The notes below the pieces were generated by a model. The model saw only the letters and a list, made by a program, of their open reading frames with translations, had not been told where the DNA came from and searched no databases. Shown here one piece after another: positions 22,254 through 33,535 of a stretch of 64,000 nucleotides of DNA (positions are counted from its first letter, which is position 1; every line of letters begins with the position of its first letter). Origin of the DNA: Macrostomum hystrix (taxonomy: Eukaryota; Platyhelminthes; Macrostomidae); the NCBI GenBank assembly GCA_950097015.1, contig CATNEN010000001.1, forward strand, positions 24,530,001 to 24,594,000, in the 5' to 3' direction. The position numbers and the translations under genes are program-made.

Positions 22254-23220
22254 TAGGAAACTTGTTTGTTTAATTCAATGTTAAGATTGAATGCTATTAA
22301 TAAAAAATCAGTCTTACATTTTTCTCTTATTCAAAATACTGTACAGACAGCGGACAGTGCTCAAGATGTCGTGCTGCTGTTTGTCAGACTCAAAGTAAAA
22401 GGCGAGCGCTGGCTGATGCTGCTCAGCTTTGTCAACATCGATGCGGACTTCATCGGGGGAACTGCTGACGAAGGTGGAGCAGCTGTCGACAGCAACACCG
22501 GCATTGTTGTCAACGGTGAAAATAGGAGAATAAGACGGAAAATAGCTTCAAGGACTAGCGGCAGCGGGACATTATCCAGACACTGCTGGAGACAACGGCA
22601 CGTCACAAAAGTTACTTTTCGCTGATGTTGCCTAATAACTGACAGAAGAGAGCTACAAACGTTCACATTCTCAGTTGGAACACGGCATAAAGCCTTGAAT
22701 CCATTTAATACGAGTCCACTCGTAATACTTCAATGGAACACGGTGCCTGTTCAGCCCAGCACATCGTCTCTCTGCGGCTGGTATTTCATTTCATTTCATA
22801 TATCGTCTACATCAGAGAATGTCATTCAATACAATTTTCGTCAAGTCCTTGAATCCAGCAGCGGTTAGCCAAAACGATGCAATCATACTCAGACTCAAAG
22901 ATCAGTTGTAGGGGACTCTAGACTGCGAATGGGCAGCTGTATGATGGTCTCAGTCCCTTGGCGAGCCGGCAAATCCACATCCTGCCAGCAGCTGCTGTAC
23001 AATAGCCACAGTGTGGCTGAGGCTCAGGCTGCATGATGCTCTCTCCCTTGCGTTCAGATCAAGCATCCAAACCTACTTTGCTGGACTCAATCTGAGCTCC
23101 TCTATAGCATAACGGAAGTAGTAGTGATACCAAAAGCTACCGCGGCACGCTAGACTCCCAGTCTCCAACCAACCACCATACTCCACCCATCATACACACT
23201 GACCTGAGCACGCTAGGCCG
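22254..23220. other. Unassigned spacer between satellites
   Basis: A 119-codon open frame at 22266-22625 (+) has no recognisable motif and weak coding character. The rest, 22626-23220, shows no clear gene. Toward 23200 the sequence becomes the C-rich 28-bp repeat. Confidence 0.4.
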
Positions 23221-23221
23221 A

Positions 23222-23700
23222 CATACCACACCCCTCCCATCCCAACACACCGACCCCCCATACCCCACCCCTTCAAACCGACCCCTCATACCCCCACCCA
23301 TTCACACCGACCCCTCATACCCCACCCCTTCAAACCGACCCCTCATACCCCACCCCTTCAAACCGACCCCTCATACCCCACCCCTTCACACCGACCCCTC
23401 ATACCCCCACTCGTTCACACCGACCCCTCATACCCCACCCCTTCAAACCGACCCCTCATACCCCACCCCTTCAAACCGACCCCTCATACCCCACCCCTTC
23501 AAACCGACCCCTCATACCCCACCCCTTCACACCGACCCCTCATACCCCCACTCCTTCACACCGACCCCTCATACCCCACCCCTTCACAGCAACCCATCAT
23601 ACCCCCACCCCATCACACCGACCCCTCATACCCCTCTTCACTCCTACACACCGACCCCTCATACCCCTCCTCACCCCTACACACCGACCCCTCATACCCT
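23222..23700. repeat. 28-bp C-rich minisatellite
   Basis: About seventeen units of CCCCTCATACCCCACCCCTTCAAACCGA with CACCGA and CCCCACTC variants. One strand is almost free of G. Confidence 0.95.
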
Positions 23701-23709
23701 CACCGCTTC

Positions 23710-24228
23710 ACACCGACCCTAGTCGCAAGGGAATTCTCAATGCACTATTAGCTGGAAACACGGCTTTCTGTTGCGCGTACACACGGAAAACTTTCACTGG
23801 GAGGTGGGGAAGCTGCATAGGGATACTGGATACTTCATGGAGTACTTTCATTCCATTCGAAATATCCATGAACAACTCCATTCCAGGCATGCTTACATAG
23901 CAAGAAATCGACTCCAACTTGGATATCTCCAGAACGGACATTAATGCAGCTTTCCAATTGAACTCTGGTAACATCAAAGGTGAAACTCTCTTATCAGTTC
24001 TCTTGATCTGATTGGGCTTGATCAGTTTCGTCCACACAGACTTACTCAAAAAAGCAGTTTCTCGCTCCTGTATCTAGGATACCGTCGACTTCCTGCTCCT
24101 GGATAGTCTCTATTGCTACAGCTTCATATTCTTCAGGTTTAACTAGATCTAATTTAAAGTTAAAATAAATTTTTTCTAACAAGTCCTTTGAGTCTTCTTT
24201 GTAGAACTTCGAGAGTTGGCAGCTGCTG
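23710..24228 (-). pseudogene. Retropepsin-containing retroelement relic
   Basis: On the minus strand an open frame running from about 24228 contains ILDTGAR, the DTGA active-site motif of retroviral-type aspartic proteases. The frame breaks at the T6 run (A6 at 24048-24053 on the plus strand) and resumes one base out as SKSVWTKLIKPNQ and onward to VFRVYAQQKAVFPANSALRI, which resembles the linker between protease and reverse transcriptase in LTR elements. No reverse transcriptase follows; the C-rich satellite starts at once. A fragment, probably not functional. Confidence 0.6.
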
Positions 24229-25010
24229 ACCTCGGGGCTGACTTTTCGGATGCTGACTCGTCGATTACTGATTCATCGGCTGACGCATTGGACTCTGACT
24301 GATTCGGAAGCAATGGGTGCTGACGCATGAGGTGCTGACGCATGAGGTGCTATATAGTTTTCAGTTGGCTATATAATTTTCACTCCCGGTGGCGTGAACT
24401 GGCGTGAACCTCCGGCCTGAGCGTGGGCCAGGCGCCAGTAACACCAGTCGCGCATGCCGTTAGCAACACTCAACCGGATATAATCAGAGCAGCAAGGGAA
24501 TTATACTCGTGTGAGGCTCTTCACAAAACCCTGAATTCTCAACTCAACGCCTACTTCGAGTACATCGAGTAGATATCGTACAGCTCTGCTGCTGTGTACA
24601 AGTGCGAGCCACTGAGCACCTGGTTGATTAAATACTTGATTGATTAATTGATGTTGATTAAATAGGCAAATGGTTAACTCAGCTACAGCTCTGCACAAGC
24701 TTATGAAGAGCGTGCATGCGTGCATCTCGTGCATGCACGACAAATACTACTGTAAGTAGCAGCATTTGACTTTGGAGTTTGAGTAAATTTTCTATTTTTA
24801 TTTAGGTATAAAAAAACTAAAAAACTTAAGTGCTGAAGGTCTCTTCCTAACTGACTTCCACAAAAGGCCACGTCAAACTCAGGGGACCATATATGGCCAC
24901 AACGGCTTGCCTTGATGGTGCCACTGCATGTGCCAACCGACTAATTGAAGACAAAAAACTTCCTCAATATCAAAATATCATCTTAGAACTGTCATAGAGA
25001 TCTTGGTACA
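24229..25010. other. Spacer with no recognised gene
   Basis: Contains short direct repeats (GGTGCTGACGCATGA twice near 24320) and an inverted GTGCATGCACGA palindrome near 24730. Nothing else identified. Confidence 0.4.
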
Positions 25011-25012
25011 CT

Positions 25013-25018
25013 TTTATT
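25013..25018 (-). promoter_or_regulatory. AATAAA polyadenylation signal of the EGFR-like gene
   Basis: AATAAA on the minus strand, about 105 bases after the stop codon of the EGFR-like gene. Confidence 0.7.
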
Positions 25019-25121
25019 AACTCAAATTTAGTCTCATTACAATGAAGCACTTATTTGTTCGTAACGAATCTTCTCAGTTCACACACGGATCACGCCCTGG
25101 ACCGTTGCAGCCTTCATCGCA

Positions 25122-26840
25122 TTAGCCGATTAGCTGTGGCACAGGCAGCTCACAATTCCCATTTACTTCAATCCTGCCCGACTCCGCACAGGTGGCATAG
25201 CAACGGCCGTTCACTTTGAAGTTCCGACACGCCACGCACATGTCTGGGCCGGGTCCCCAGCATTCGCCCTGGCACTGAGCATCGCAGGTAGCGTTCCGGC
25301 AAATCTCGCTGCTGTCATCAAAGCTCAGGTTTTGTATTATAATTTGAAATTCATTAGTGACTTCCTGGATTTCTCGGATTCGATTGCTTGGATACCAGGC
25401 TCTGCAAAGATCACTAATATGCTCAAGCACAAGGTCAGTAGTATATTCCAAGCTAGCTAGTCCGAGGTATCTCGTCTTGAGCGAGAAAATCTCAAAGGAA
25501 TTAGTGACGTATCTGATATTACGTAGGAATCGGAGATTTTCTGTTAAGTATTGAGATCCCTCAATTAATAATGTGCCGTAAAAGTACTCTAAATTCTCCA
25601 ATGCTGTAAGGTTATCTAAGCTACTTAAAATATCAGCAAACACGTATAGAGAAGAATCGGCCCTCCAAATCGAACACTGCTCAGTCCTCAATGAGTATGC
25701 TAAATTGTCTGACATCATTAAGGAGACATTGCACGATTTGCAGGGCTTAGAGCTAATTTTGTCAATACACTTTGTACACACTCCTTTGATGGGGACTTCT
25801 TCTGACGGACACTCGATTAAACAGCGCCTGCCGTCAGAGCTGACAAGGAAGGGCAGTGAGCACTTCTCTACGCAGATGTTGCCGATCTGTCGCCAAACAG
25901 TCACGCCAGTGCCATTACCACTAGCGGTACTAGTATTCGACGGACAGGATTCTCTACAGACACCATTGAACAATACTCCACTCCGACAGGCGAAGCACTC
26001 GTTGGGCCGGTTTGAGCAACCGCCAAGGCAGTCGTCGTGGCAGCAGTCTTCTTGGCCAGTGCTCGGGTTATGGAAGCATAGGTTCGAGTTACACTTGCGT
26101 TTACGACATAGTTGATTGCTTTGACAGCCATCAACACCGTCGGACCAGCAAGTTTGGTCATAAATTGGAGTACAATTAGCGTGACACGAAAGCTGACGAT
26201 TGCAGGTGTGCCTGATCACATCCGAGTTCGAATTGTTTGTAATAAGTTCTCTGCCTTCTTCAGTGATGATAGAAGGCACATGATCCAAGTAGCTCTGGTC
26301 TGGTTCTTGAAACAGGCTTGTCCAGTTGATGCTGTAGGACAGGTAGCAGTACAAGCTAGACTTCATTGGCCCACTAGTATGAACATCTCTCTTTGTGATG
26401 GCAGTCAACTTTGGCATTTCCAGCTTGCTCAAGTACGGCGTCATTAATATCTCAAATGAGTAATCAGTAAAATTTTCAAAAGCGTAACCTCGGATGGTGC
26501 GCAAGTTGCGGAAGGTGACGCGCTCAAGGTTGACGAACTCGATCACCAGTGCTCCTCTGATCTCCTCAATGGAGTCAAGAAAGTCAGTTTGCATGCCTCG
26601 AATTGCATCGTCTTGCGGTTGGTCAATACCTATATTGCTCAATTCCAAGTCACCGAAAACATACTGGCAGCCAGCTACATAAGCCGCTAAGTCCGCCTGC
26701 AAGCGACTAACATTTCTGTGGGTCTCATAGCCGTAGCTGGATATATATAAGGATTTGCAGATACGGAGGCCAGAAGCCGCATCGTCGTGTAACAACGGAA
26801 GCAAAAGAAGCAACCGAAAAACAAGCTGCGGGAAATTCAT
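25122..26840 (-). CDS. Secreted EGFR-like protein: L1, Cys-rich, L2, Cys-rich, no membrane segment or kinase
   Basis: A single uninterrupted 572-codon frame. Residues 1-23 are a hydrophobic signal peptide. A first receptor L domain (about 45-190, with LELSNI, IRGALVIEFVNLERVTF), a furin-like Cys-rich region (about 210-385, CCHDDCLGGCSNRPNECFAC), a second L domain (about 395-510, YFYGTLLIEGSQYL) and the start of a second Cys-rich region (CQGECWGPGPDMCVACRNFK) follow in EGFR order. The CWGPGPDxCxxCRxF motif is characteristic of EGFR domain IV, more than of insulin receptors. Several NxT/NxS sites fit a secreted glycoprotein. The protein stops with TAA after 50 residues of domain IV; no transmembrane helix and no kinase exon are seen nearby. 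It could bind EGF-type ligands as a decoy, which is inference. A retrocopy of a receptor transcript is the alternative origin, given the lack of introns. Confidence 0.88.
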   Translation of the reverse strand: MNFPQLVFRLLLLLPLLHDDAASGLRICKSLYISSYGYETHRNVSRLQADLAAYVAGCQYVFGDLELSNIGIDQPQDDAIRGMQTDFLDSIEEIRGALVIEFVNLERVTFRNLRTIRGYAFENFTDYSFEILMTPYLSKLEMPKLTAITKRDVHTSGPMKSSLYCYLSYSINWTSLFQEPDQSYLDHVPSIITEEGRELITNNSNSDVIRHTCNRQLSCHANCTPIYDQTCWSDGVDGCQSNQLCRKRKCNSNLCFHNPSTGQEDCCHDDCLGGCSNRPNECFACRSGVLFNGVCRESCPSNTSTASGNGTGVTVWRQIGNICVEKCSLPFLVSSDGRRCLIECPSEEVPIKGVCTKCIDKISSKPCKSCNVSLMMSDNLAYSLRTEQCSIWRADSSLYVFADILSSLDNLTALENLEYFYGTLLIEGSQYLTENLRFLRNIRYVTNSFEIFSLKTRYLGLASLEYTTDLVLEHISDLCRAWYPSNRIREIQEVTNEFQIIIQNLSFDDSSEICRNATCDAQCQGECWGPGPDMCVACRNFKVNGRCYATCAESGRIEVNGNCELPVPQLIG

Positions 26841-27829
26841 TTTCTTAAATCACCTCTGTAGTGGTTTCTTTCTATTTTGATTCCCAGCTCTGAAGCTTTT
26901 CACTTCTTTAAATCCGAATTGAATGAATCACGACTCGTAGAAAATGAAATTCTTTCGCATGCAACTTTTTCAACAAAAAAATAACACCACTTCCCACATT
27001 TTGCCCGTTTCTCTGACTCTGCAGAAAAAAAGAAATAAATCAATAATGAAAAGACAAATAACTTTAGTTTGCTTTCTTTTTGGCTCTCAAATTCCAGGAG
27101 TTAACCGTGCTCCAACTCGGGCAATTCTCAGTGAAACAGGCGACGAAATACTAAGTTTAAGTGAAGCGTTTTTGTTTTTTAATAATAAGAAAATGTAAGC
27201 CTAAGCCTATAGCTTCGATACAAAAATCAATCAATAATCACCAGACAAAGCGCATTTGGCTGTTGTCGTTTCGGCTCTTGAATCGCAGGAGTTCATTTTG
27301 CGCCGTTGTGGGCAATTTGCAGCAAAAGAAGCGACGAACGAACCGAAAGACTAAGCAATTATTGAGCATTGAGTATTGAGCACTGACCTTCTTCTTGACG
27401 ACTCCAACGGTTTCCTGCTCTGCCGCAGAACAAGCAGGTGACATCCCGACTAGCGACTCTCCGAGAAGTGACTAGTTCTACGTGAAAATGACACTTCGCC
27501 TACGATTCGGGCCAGATGCTCAGCCATAGATTTTGAGCAGCACTTCCAAAGGCTGCTTACATCTACTCCAGTCCATGGACTCTGGGGGACGTAACTGTGA
27601 GAGGACTGTGAGAAATCCATTTTGAATCTAGGGAATTGAGCGCCATGCTCAACGACGCAAATTGTCTCCGTGAGTTGCATGCACGACATAAGTGCATGCC
27701 TTCTGTTGTCAGCGCTGGTTGATATTTGATTTTTCAGTTTAGATAACACTTTGTTTACACTTTAGATTACACTTTCTTACAGCTAGCTCGTCAACTTAAA
27801 AAATTGTGACAGTTTTTCATCGCTGACAC
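26841..27829. other. 5' flank of the EGFR-like gene and spacer
   Basis: No recognised gene. Two adjacent segments, about 27055-27160 and 27240-27345, look like an old tandem duplication (shared ACCAGACAAA/AAGACAAA, GGCTCT..AAT..CAGGAGTT, GGGCAATT and GCGACGAA in the same order). A 99-codon minus-strand frame at 27450-27749 has no recognisable motif. Confidence 0.4.
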
Positions 27830-29538
27830 AGTGGAGACACTTCACAGACCCACTCTGATACAGTGGAGACACTTCACAGACCCACTCTGATACAGTGGAG
27901 ACACTTCACAGACCCACTCTGACACAGTGGAGACACTTCACAGACCCACTCTGACACAGTGGAGACACTTCGCTGACCCACTCTGACACAGTGGAGACAC
28001 TTCACTGACCCACTCTGACACAGTGGAGACACTTCACTGACCCACTCTGACACAGTGGAGACACTTCACAGACCCACTCTGACACAGTGGAGACACTTCA
28101 CAGACCCACTCTGACACAGTGGAGACACTTCACAGACCCACTCTGACACAGTGGAGACACTTCACAGACCCACTCTGACACAGTGGAGACACTTCACAGA
28201 CCCACTCTGACACAGTGGAGACACTTCACAGACCCACTCTGACACAGTGGAGACACTTCACAGACCCACTCTGACACAGTGGAGACACTTCACAGACCCA
28301 CTCTGACACAGTGGAGACACTTCACAGACCCACTCTGACACAGTGGAGACACTTCACAGACCCACTCTGACAAAGTGGAGACACTTCACAGACCCACTCT
28401 GACACAGTGGAGACACTTCACAGACCCACTCTGACACAGTGGAGACACTTCACTGAGCCACTCTGACACAGTGGAGACACTTCACAGACCCACTCTGACA
28501 CAGTGGAGACACTTCACAGACCCACTCTGACACAGTGGAGACACTTCACAGACCCACTCTGACACAGTGGAGACACTTCACAGACCCACTCTGACACAGT
28601 GGAGACACTTCACAGACCCACTCTGACACAGTGGAGACACTTCACAGACCCACTCTGACACAGTGGAGACACTTCACAGACCCACTCTGACACAGTGGAG
28701 ACACTTCACTGACCCACTCTGACACAGTGGAGACACTCCACTGAGCCACTCTGACACAGTGGAGACACTTCACAGACCCACTCTGACACAGTGGAGTCAC
28801 TTCACTGACCCACTCTGACACAGTGGAGACACTCCACAGACCCAATCTGACACAGTGGAGACACTTCACAGACCCACTCTGATACAGTGGAGACACTTCA
28901 CTGACCCACTCTGATACAGTGGAGACACTTCACAGACCCACTCTGACACAGTGGAGACACTTCACAGACCCACTCTGATACAGTGGAGACACTTCACAGA
29001 CCCACTCTGACACAGTGGAGACACTTCACAGACCCACTCTGACACAGTGGAGACACTTCACTGACCCACTCTGACACAGTGGAGACACTTCACTGACCCA
29101 CTCTGACACAGTGGAGAAACTTCACTGAGCCACTCTGACACAGTGGAGACACTTCACAGACCCACTCTGACACAGTGGAGTCACTTCACTGACCCACTCT
29201 GACACAGTGGAGACACTCCACAGACCCAATCTGACACAGTGGAGACACTTCACAGACCCACTCTGACATAGTGGAGACACTTCACAGACCCACTCTGATA
29301 CAGTGGAGACACTTCACAGACCCACTCTGACACAGTGGAGACACTTCACAGACCCACTCTGACACAGTGGAGTCACTTCACTGACCCACTCTGACACAGT
29401 GGAGACACTCCACAGACCCAATCTGACACAGTGGAGACACTTCACAGACCCACTCTGACACAGTGGAGACACTTCACAGACCCACTCTGACACAGTGGAG
29501 ACACTCCACAGACCCAATCTGACACAGTGGAGACACTT
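27830..29538. repeat. 32-bp minisatellite, about 53 copies
   Basis: Units of CACAGTGGAGACACTTCACA plus GACCCACTCTGA. Variant units (TTCACTGAC, CTCCACAGACCCAATCTGA, GGAGTCACTTC) recur in clusters at about 28780-28860, 29165-29250 and 29370-29430, a sign of block amplification. Confidence 0.97.
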
Positions 29539-29600
29539 CGGCCAACCTGTAGAGCCGCGCTTCCGACAAACGCTCGGCTGACTTAGCCAGGCTGGAGGTG
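29538..29600 (-). mobile_element. Short reverse transcriptase fragment of a LINE
   Basis: The plus strand here (GTAGAGCCGCGCTT, CGCTCGGC, CTTAGCCAGG, TGGAGGT) matches the RT region of the full-length LINE at about 14712-14772 with scattered substitutions. A relic of a related element directly at the edge of the 32-bp array. Confidence 0.7.
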
Positions 29601-29734
29601 GGTGGGGGGTGGGCGGTCTAGTGTGGGCCTTTTAGCCCCGTGCGCTGTGCAGTCCTCACCCGTCCTCTCGCCTTGCCTGCCTCTCAATTCTCTCACTCAG
29701 TGCATTTTGAGCACGCGCAGGATGAATGTAGTGA

Positions 29735-30050
29735 ATGCTACGCGAAGAATTGAGAGAGAAAGGCCTGAGCACGCTGGGTCACAAGAAAGACCTAGTAAGC
29801 AGGCTCGCAGCAGCTATGAGCCACGGCGAAGCTGCCGGTCGGCGACATCAAGCAACATCGAACCCAATGGACAACGGCAGCGAAGGACGACAGCAGCCGA
29901 GCCGGCAGAGGCAGCAGCTGAGCCAGCGGAAGCAGCAGCAGCCGGAGCCAAGGAAGACGCCGGACCTGGAAGACCTGCGGCGGAAACTGGAGAACCTGGA
30001 ACTCGATGCGGCCTCGATGCGTCAGCAGCTGGAAAGCCAAAGTCGACCAG
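29735..30050 (+). pseudogene. SAP-domain gag-like relic, 5' part
   Basis: The frame starts MLREELREKGLSTLGHKKDL and continues VSRLAAA, a good SAP helix-extended-helix DNA-binding motif. A Gln/Arg-rich stretch and a predicted coiled segment (LEDLRRKLENLELDAASMRQ) follow up to a donor-like CAG|GTGAGA near 30050. SAP domains of this kind occur in gag-like proteins of retroelements and in nuclear proteins. Together with the CCCH segment 300 bases downstream it looks like a broken retroelement gag; a small host gene cannot be excluded. Confidence 0.5.
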
Positions 30051-30119
30051 GTGAGATAGGCAATCAGTTTTTAATGAGCCATCTGACTGTAGTAGCGAGA
30101 CAAACGTTCAGGGCACCCT

Positions 30120-30217
30120 GAGACTCTGAGAGGCTCCAGGCTAGGGACCAGGCTCGAACCCTCGGCCGTCCGATCAGGGCCTAATGTTACGCCACTCATT
30201 GTCGCGGATTTCTGCTG
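30120..30217 (-). mobile_element. tRNA-derived SINE head
   Basis: On the minus strand an A-box-like TGGCGTAACATTAGG is followed about 25 bases later by the B box GGGTTCGAGCC. Spacing fits the split Pol III promoter of tRNA-derived SINEs. It lies between the SAP and CCCH segments of the gag-like relic. The tail was not delimited and the cloverleaf looks degenerate, so not a functional tRNA. Confidence 0.6.
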
Positions 30218-30329
30218 TGGTGATCCAAGAACGGCGTCAACAGGTCCGAGTCGCTAGGCGTAGGTCAGTGGATAGTCGGTAACGCGCGCATCCTGGACGC
30301 CCTGATAGCTCGGGGACAACTCGACCTCG

Positions 30330-30622
30330 ACGGTGTACCTGCAGTACAACGTGCAAATTGACGAGCTGGTCGAGGCAAACTATGGCACCACGAGAATCAT
30401 GCGAGCAGCATGCCGGCATGCAGGACTGGGCAGGACCGAGTTTCTTGCTAGTGGCAAGGCACCTCATCGCTCCACAGCAGACCCAGCAACATGCCCGCAC
30501 ACGCCCGGAGAAGAATATTCCGGTAGTCCAGGGAGCACCTGTTTGTCTCAATTCAACACCCGCGGCGGCTGTAAGTTCCAGATCTGCAAGTACAGCCATC
30601 GATGCCGGGTCTATGAATTATT
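30330..30622 (+). pseudogene. Gag-like relic with CCCH zinc finger, 3' part
   Basis: A frame including YLQYNVQIDELVEANYGTTR and, at its end, CLSQFNTRGGCKFQICKYSH. The latter is a C-x9-C-x4-C-x3-H motif like CCCH fingers found in gag-like proteins of some retroelements. The frame runs straight into the 34-bp minisatellite, so the downstream part is lost. Confidence 0.45.
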
Positions 30623-30624
30623 AA

Positions 30625-31008
30625 TTTGGGGAAAGATGGGATTTGTGAATAGTGGGGACTGGGGAAAGGTGGGATTCTGTGAATAGCAGGGATTGGGGAA
30701 AGATGGGATTCTGTGAATAGTGGGGATTGGGGAAAGATGGGATTCTGTGAATAGTGGGGATTGGGGAAAGATGGGATTCTGTGAATAGTGGGGATTGGGA
30801 AAAGATGGGATTCTGTGAATAATGGGGATTGGGGAAAGATGGGATTCTGTGAATAGTGGGGACTGGGGAAAGTTGGGATTCTGTGAATAGTGGGGATTGG
30901 GGAAAGATGGGATTCTGTGAATAGCGGGGACTGGGGAAAGATGGGATTCAGTGAATAATGGGGATTGGGGAAAGATGGGATTCTGTGAATAGTGGGGACT
31001 GGGGATTC
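30625..31008. repeat. 34-bp minisatellite
   Basis: About eleven copies of a unit composed of GGGGAAAGATGGGATTCTGT followed by GAATAGTGGGGATT; GGGACT and AATAATG variants occur. Confidence 0.97.
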
Positions 31009-31009
31009 T

Positions 31010-32393
31010 GTCACTATCACATATCTTCAGTCACTCTCTCATGTCTTCAGTCACTCTCTCATGTTTTCAGTCACTCTCTCAGATCTTCAGTCACTCTCTC
31101 ATGTCTTCAGTCACTCTCTCGTGTCTTCAGTCACTCTCTCATGTCTTCATTCACTCTCTCATGTCTTCAGTCACTCTTTCATGTCTTCAGTCACTCTCTC
31201 ATATCTTCAGTCACTCTCTCATGTCTTCAGTCACTATCTCATATCTTCAGTCACTCTCTCATGTCTTCAGTCACTATCTCATATCTTCAGTCACTCTCTC
31301 ATACCTTCAGTCACTCTCTCATGTCTTCAGTCACTCTCTCATATCTTCTGTCACTCTCTCATATCTTCAGTCACTCTCTCATATCTTCTGTCACTCTCTC
31401 ATATCTTCTGTCACTCTCTCATATCTTCAGTCACTCTCTCATGTCTTCAGTCACTCTCTCATATCTTAAGTCACTCTCTCATGTCTTCAGTCACTATCTC
31501 ATATCTTCAGTCACTATCTCATATCTTCAGTCACTCTCTCATATCTTCAGTCACTCTTTCATGTCTTCAGTCACTATCTCATATCTTCAGTCACTCTCTC
31601 ATGTCTTCAGTCACTCTCTCATGTCTTCAGTCACTCTCTCATATCTTAAGTCACTCTCTCATATCTTCAGTCACTCTCTCATGTCTTCAGTCACTCTTTC
31701 ATGTCTTCAGTCACTCTCTCATATCTTCAGTCACTCTCTCATGTCTTCAGTCACTCTCTCATATCTTCAGTCACTCTCTCATATCTTCAGTCACTCTCTC
31801 ATGTCTTCAGTCACTCTCTCATATCTTCAGTCACTCTTTCATGTCTTCAGTCACTCTCTCATATCTTCAGTCACTCTCTCATATCTTCAGTCACTCTCTC
31901 ATATCTTCAGTCACTCTCTCATATCTTCAGTCACTCTCTCATGTCTTCAGTCACTCTCTCATGTCTTCAGTCACTCTCTCATATCTTCAGTCACTCTCTC
32001 ATGTCTTCAGTCACTCTCTCATGTCTTCAGTCACTCTTTCATGTCTTCAGTCACTCTCTCATATCTTCAGTCACTCTCTCATGTCTTCAGTCACTCTCTC
32101 ATATCTTCAGTCACTCTCTCATATCTTCAGTCACTCTCTCATGTCTTCAGTCACTCTCTCATATCTTCAGTCACTCTTTCATGTCTTCAGTCACTCTCTC
32201 ATATCTTCAGTCACTCTCTCATATCTTCAGTCACTCTCTCATATCTTCAGTCACTCTCTCATATCTTCAGTCACTCTCTCATGTCTTCAGTCACTCTCTC
32301 ATGTCTTCAGTCACTCTCTCATATCTTCAGTCACTCTCTCATGTCTTCAGTCACTCTCTCATGTCTTCAGTCACTCTCTCATATCTTCTGTCA
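31010..32393. repeat. 20-bp minisatellite (TCACTCTCTCATGTCTTCAG), about 69 copies
   Basis: Highly regular 20-bp units differing mainly at ATG/ATA (ATGTCTTCAG versus ATATCTTCAG). The three plus-strand frames stay open for up to 528 codons, giving peptides such as SVTLSCLQSLSHVFSHSLMS that are repeat artefacts. It abuts the 34-bp array. Confidence 0.98.
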
Positions 32394-33535
32394 CTCCCAT
32401 CGACTTGTCCCTTCAGCATACAAATTCGCAGTGAATGAGCAGCTCAACAAGATACCTAATGCAATTCAATCACTGCAGGTGCTAATACAATACTCAATGA
32501 CTAGTGCAGTGCTAAATCGCTTTTATGTATTTGAGTTGTGCTAATAAGTACATAAGTGAACAATAAAATATTTTTGATATTCTCAGATAAGCTTTTCAGG
32601 AGTATGTACAATGTTGCCGTTGCATCAACTGGACTGCGTGTCATAACAAAAATTAATATAATAAAATACTACTTACAAGTGGGAAAATGTTAGTAGTATA
32701 GCAGGGCGGCATCAGGACATAAATAAAATTGACTAACTTACTTCTCAATGTAAAAAGTAACAGCTGTAAAGAGGAAGTTTGGAAACTGAGGTTTGGGAAA
32801 ATCTTTTGCAAAGTTCATAGGAAACTGATGAGTGAGGACTATCAGTTAATTTGAATAAAACGATGCATGATGAACTGAATGCTATAATGCAATCATATAT
32901 CAAAGTAGCAATACTCATCACTCGCAAAAATAGAAAAGTAAGCATGTTTGAATATAAAAAGACGGTTGCTAACGGCAACAAAACTCTACCAGGGTGCGTA
33001 ACAACAAAATTAATTACAAATATAAAGCTTTCAGCTAGCAGCTAACAGTGGCAGCAAAAACACAAAATGAGTCGCCAAGAGACGCATGACTAGGAAAAAA
33101 CTCCCAAGAGGCAAAAATATGGTTATTAGAGAGGCTGGTCATCAGATGAGAAAGTATAAAAGGGGTGCATTTCTACATGTTGGTCGTAATAGTAAAATGA
33201 AATACTGCATGCGAACTACACTACTCACACTGGCTATGAGTAGCAATATGAAAATATTCGCAATTGAACTATTTACATTTAAATATGACTTCAGAGCAGT
33301 TTTTTAAGAAATTGAATCCCAAAAATCATTGACTGACTACTGTAGTAGGCAAAATAGTTCTTTTTTCACTACTGAGAGACAGCTAAACATTTTAGGGATA
33401 ATTAACATTGTCCTAGGATTTCCTAATCCTTAATATTTTGTCTTTATCAATTGTGTGAGATTTTTTTTCTTATTCGTATTGGGAGACATATTATCTCAAT
33501 GGTCATTTATGAGATCGGGCATCTGAGAACAACAG
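32394..33535. other. AT-rich spacer downstream of ADA2
   Basis: A short segment 32416-32478 is bordered by CTTCAG and CAG|GTGCTA and would encode about 21 residues (AYKFAVNEQLNKIPNAIQSL), a possible exon with no partner. Other open frames are short and show no motif. Confidence 0.35.

Noticed and set aside
18004..22256. Repeat proteins with LGAVSNR, TDWELCL or LLDTAPN heptads
   Set aside because: The 21-bp unit is a multiple of three, so frames stay open on both strands; no start context, no selection pattern, variants shared at DNA level.
25122..26840. Insulin receptor identity for the L-domain protein
   Set aside because: The CWGPGPDxCxxC motif after the second L domain is typical of EGFR domain IV; insulin receptors have fibronectin repeats there.
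30958..32544. 528-codon frame with SVTLSCLQSLSHVFSHSLMS units
   Set aside because: Encoded by the 20-bp array in all three plus-strand frames.
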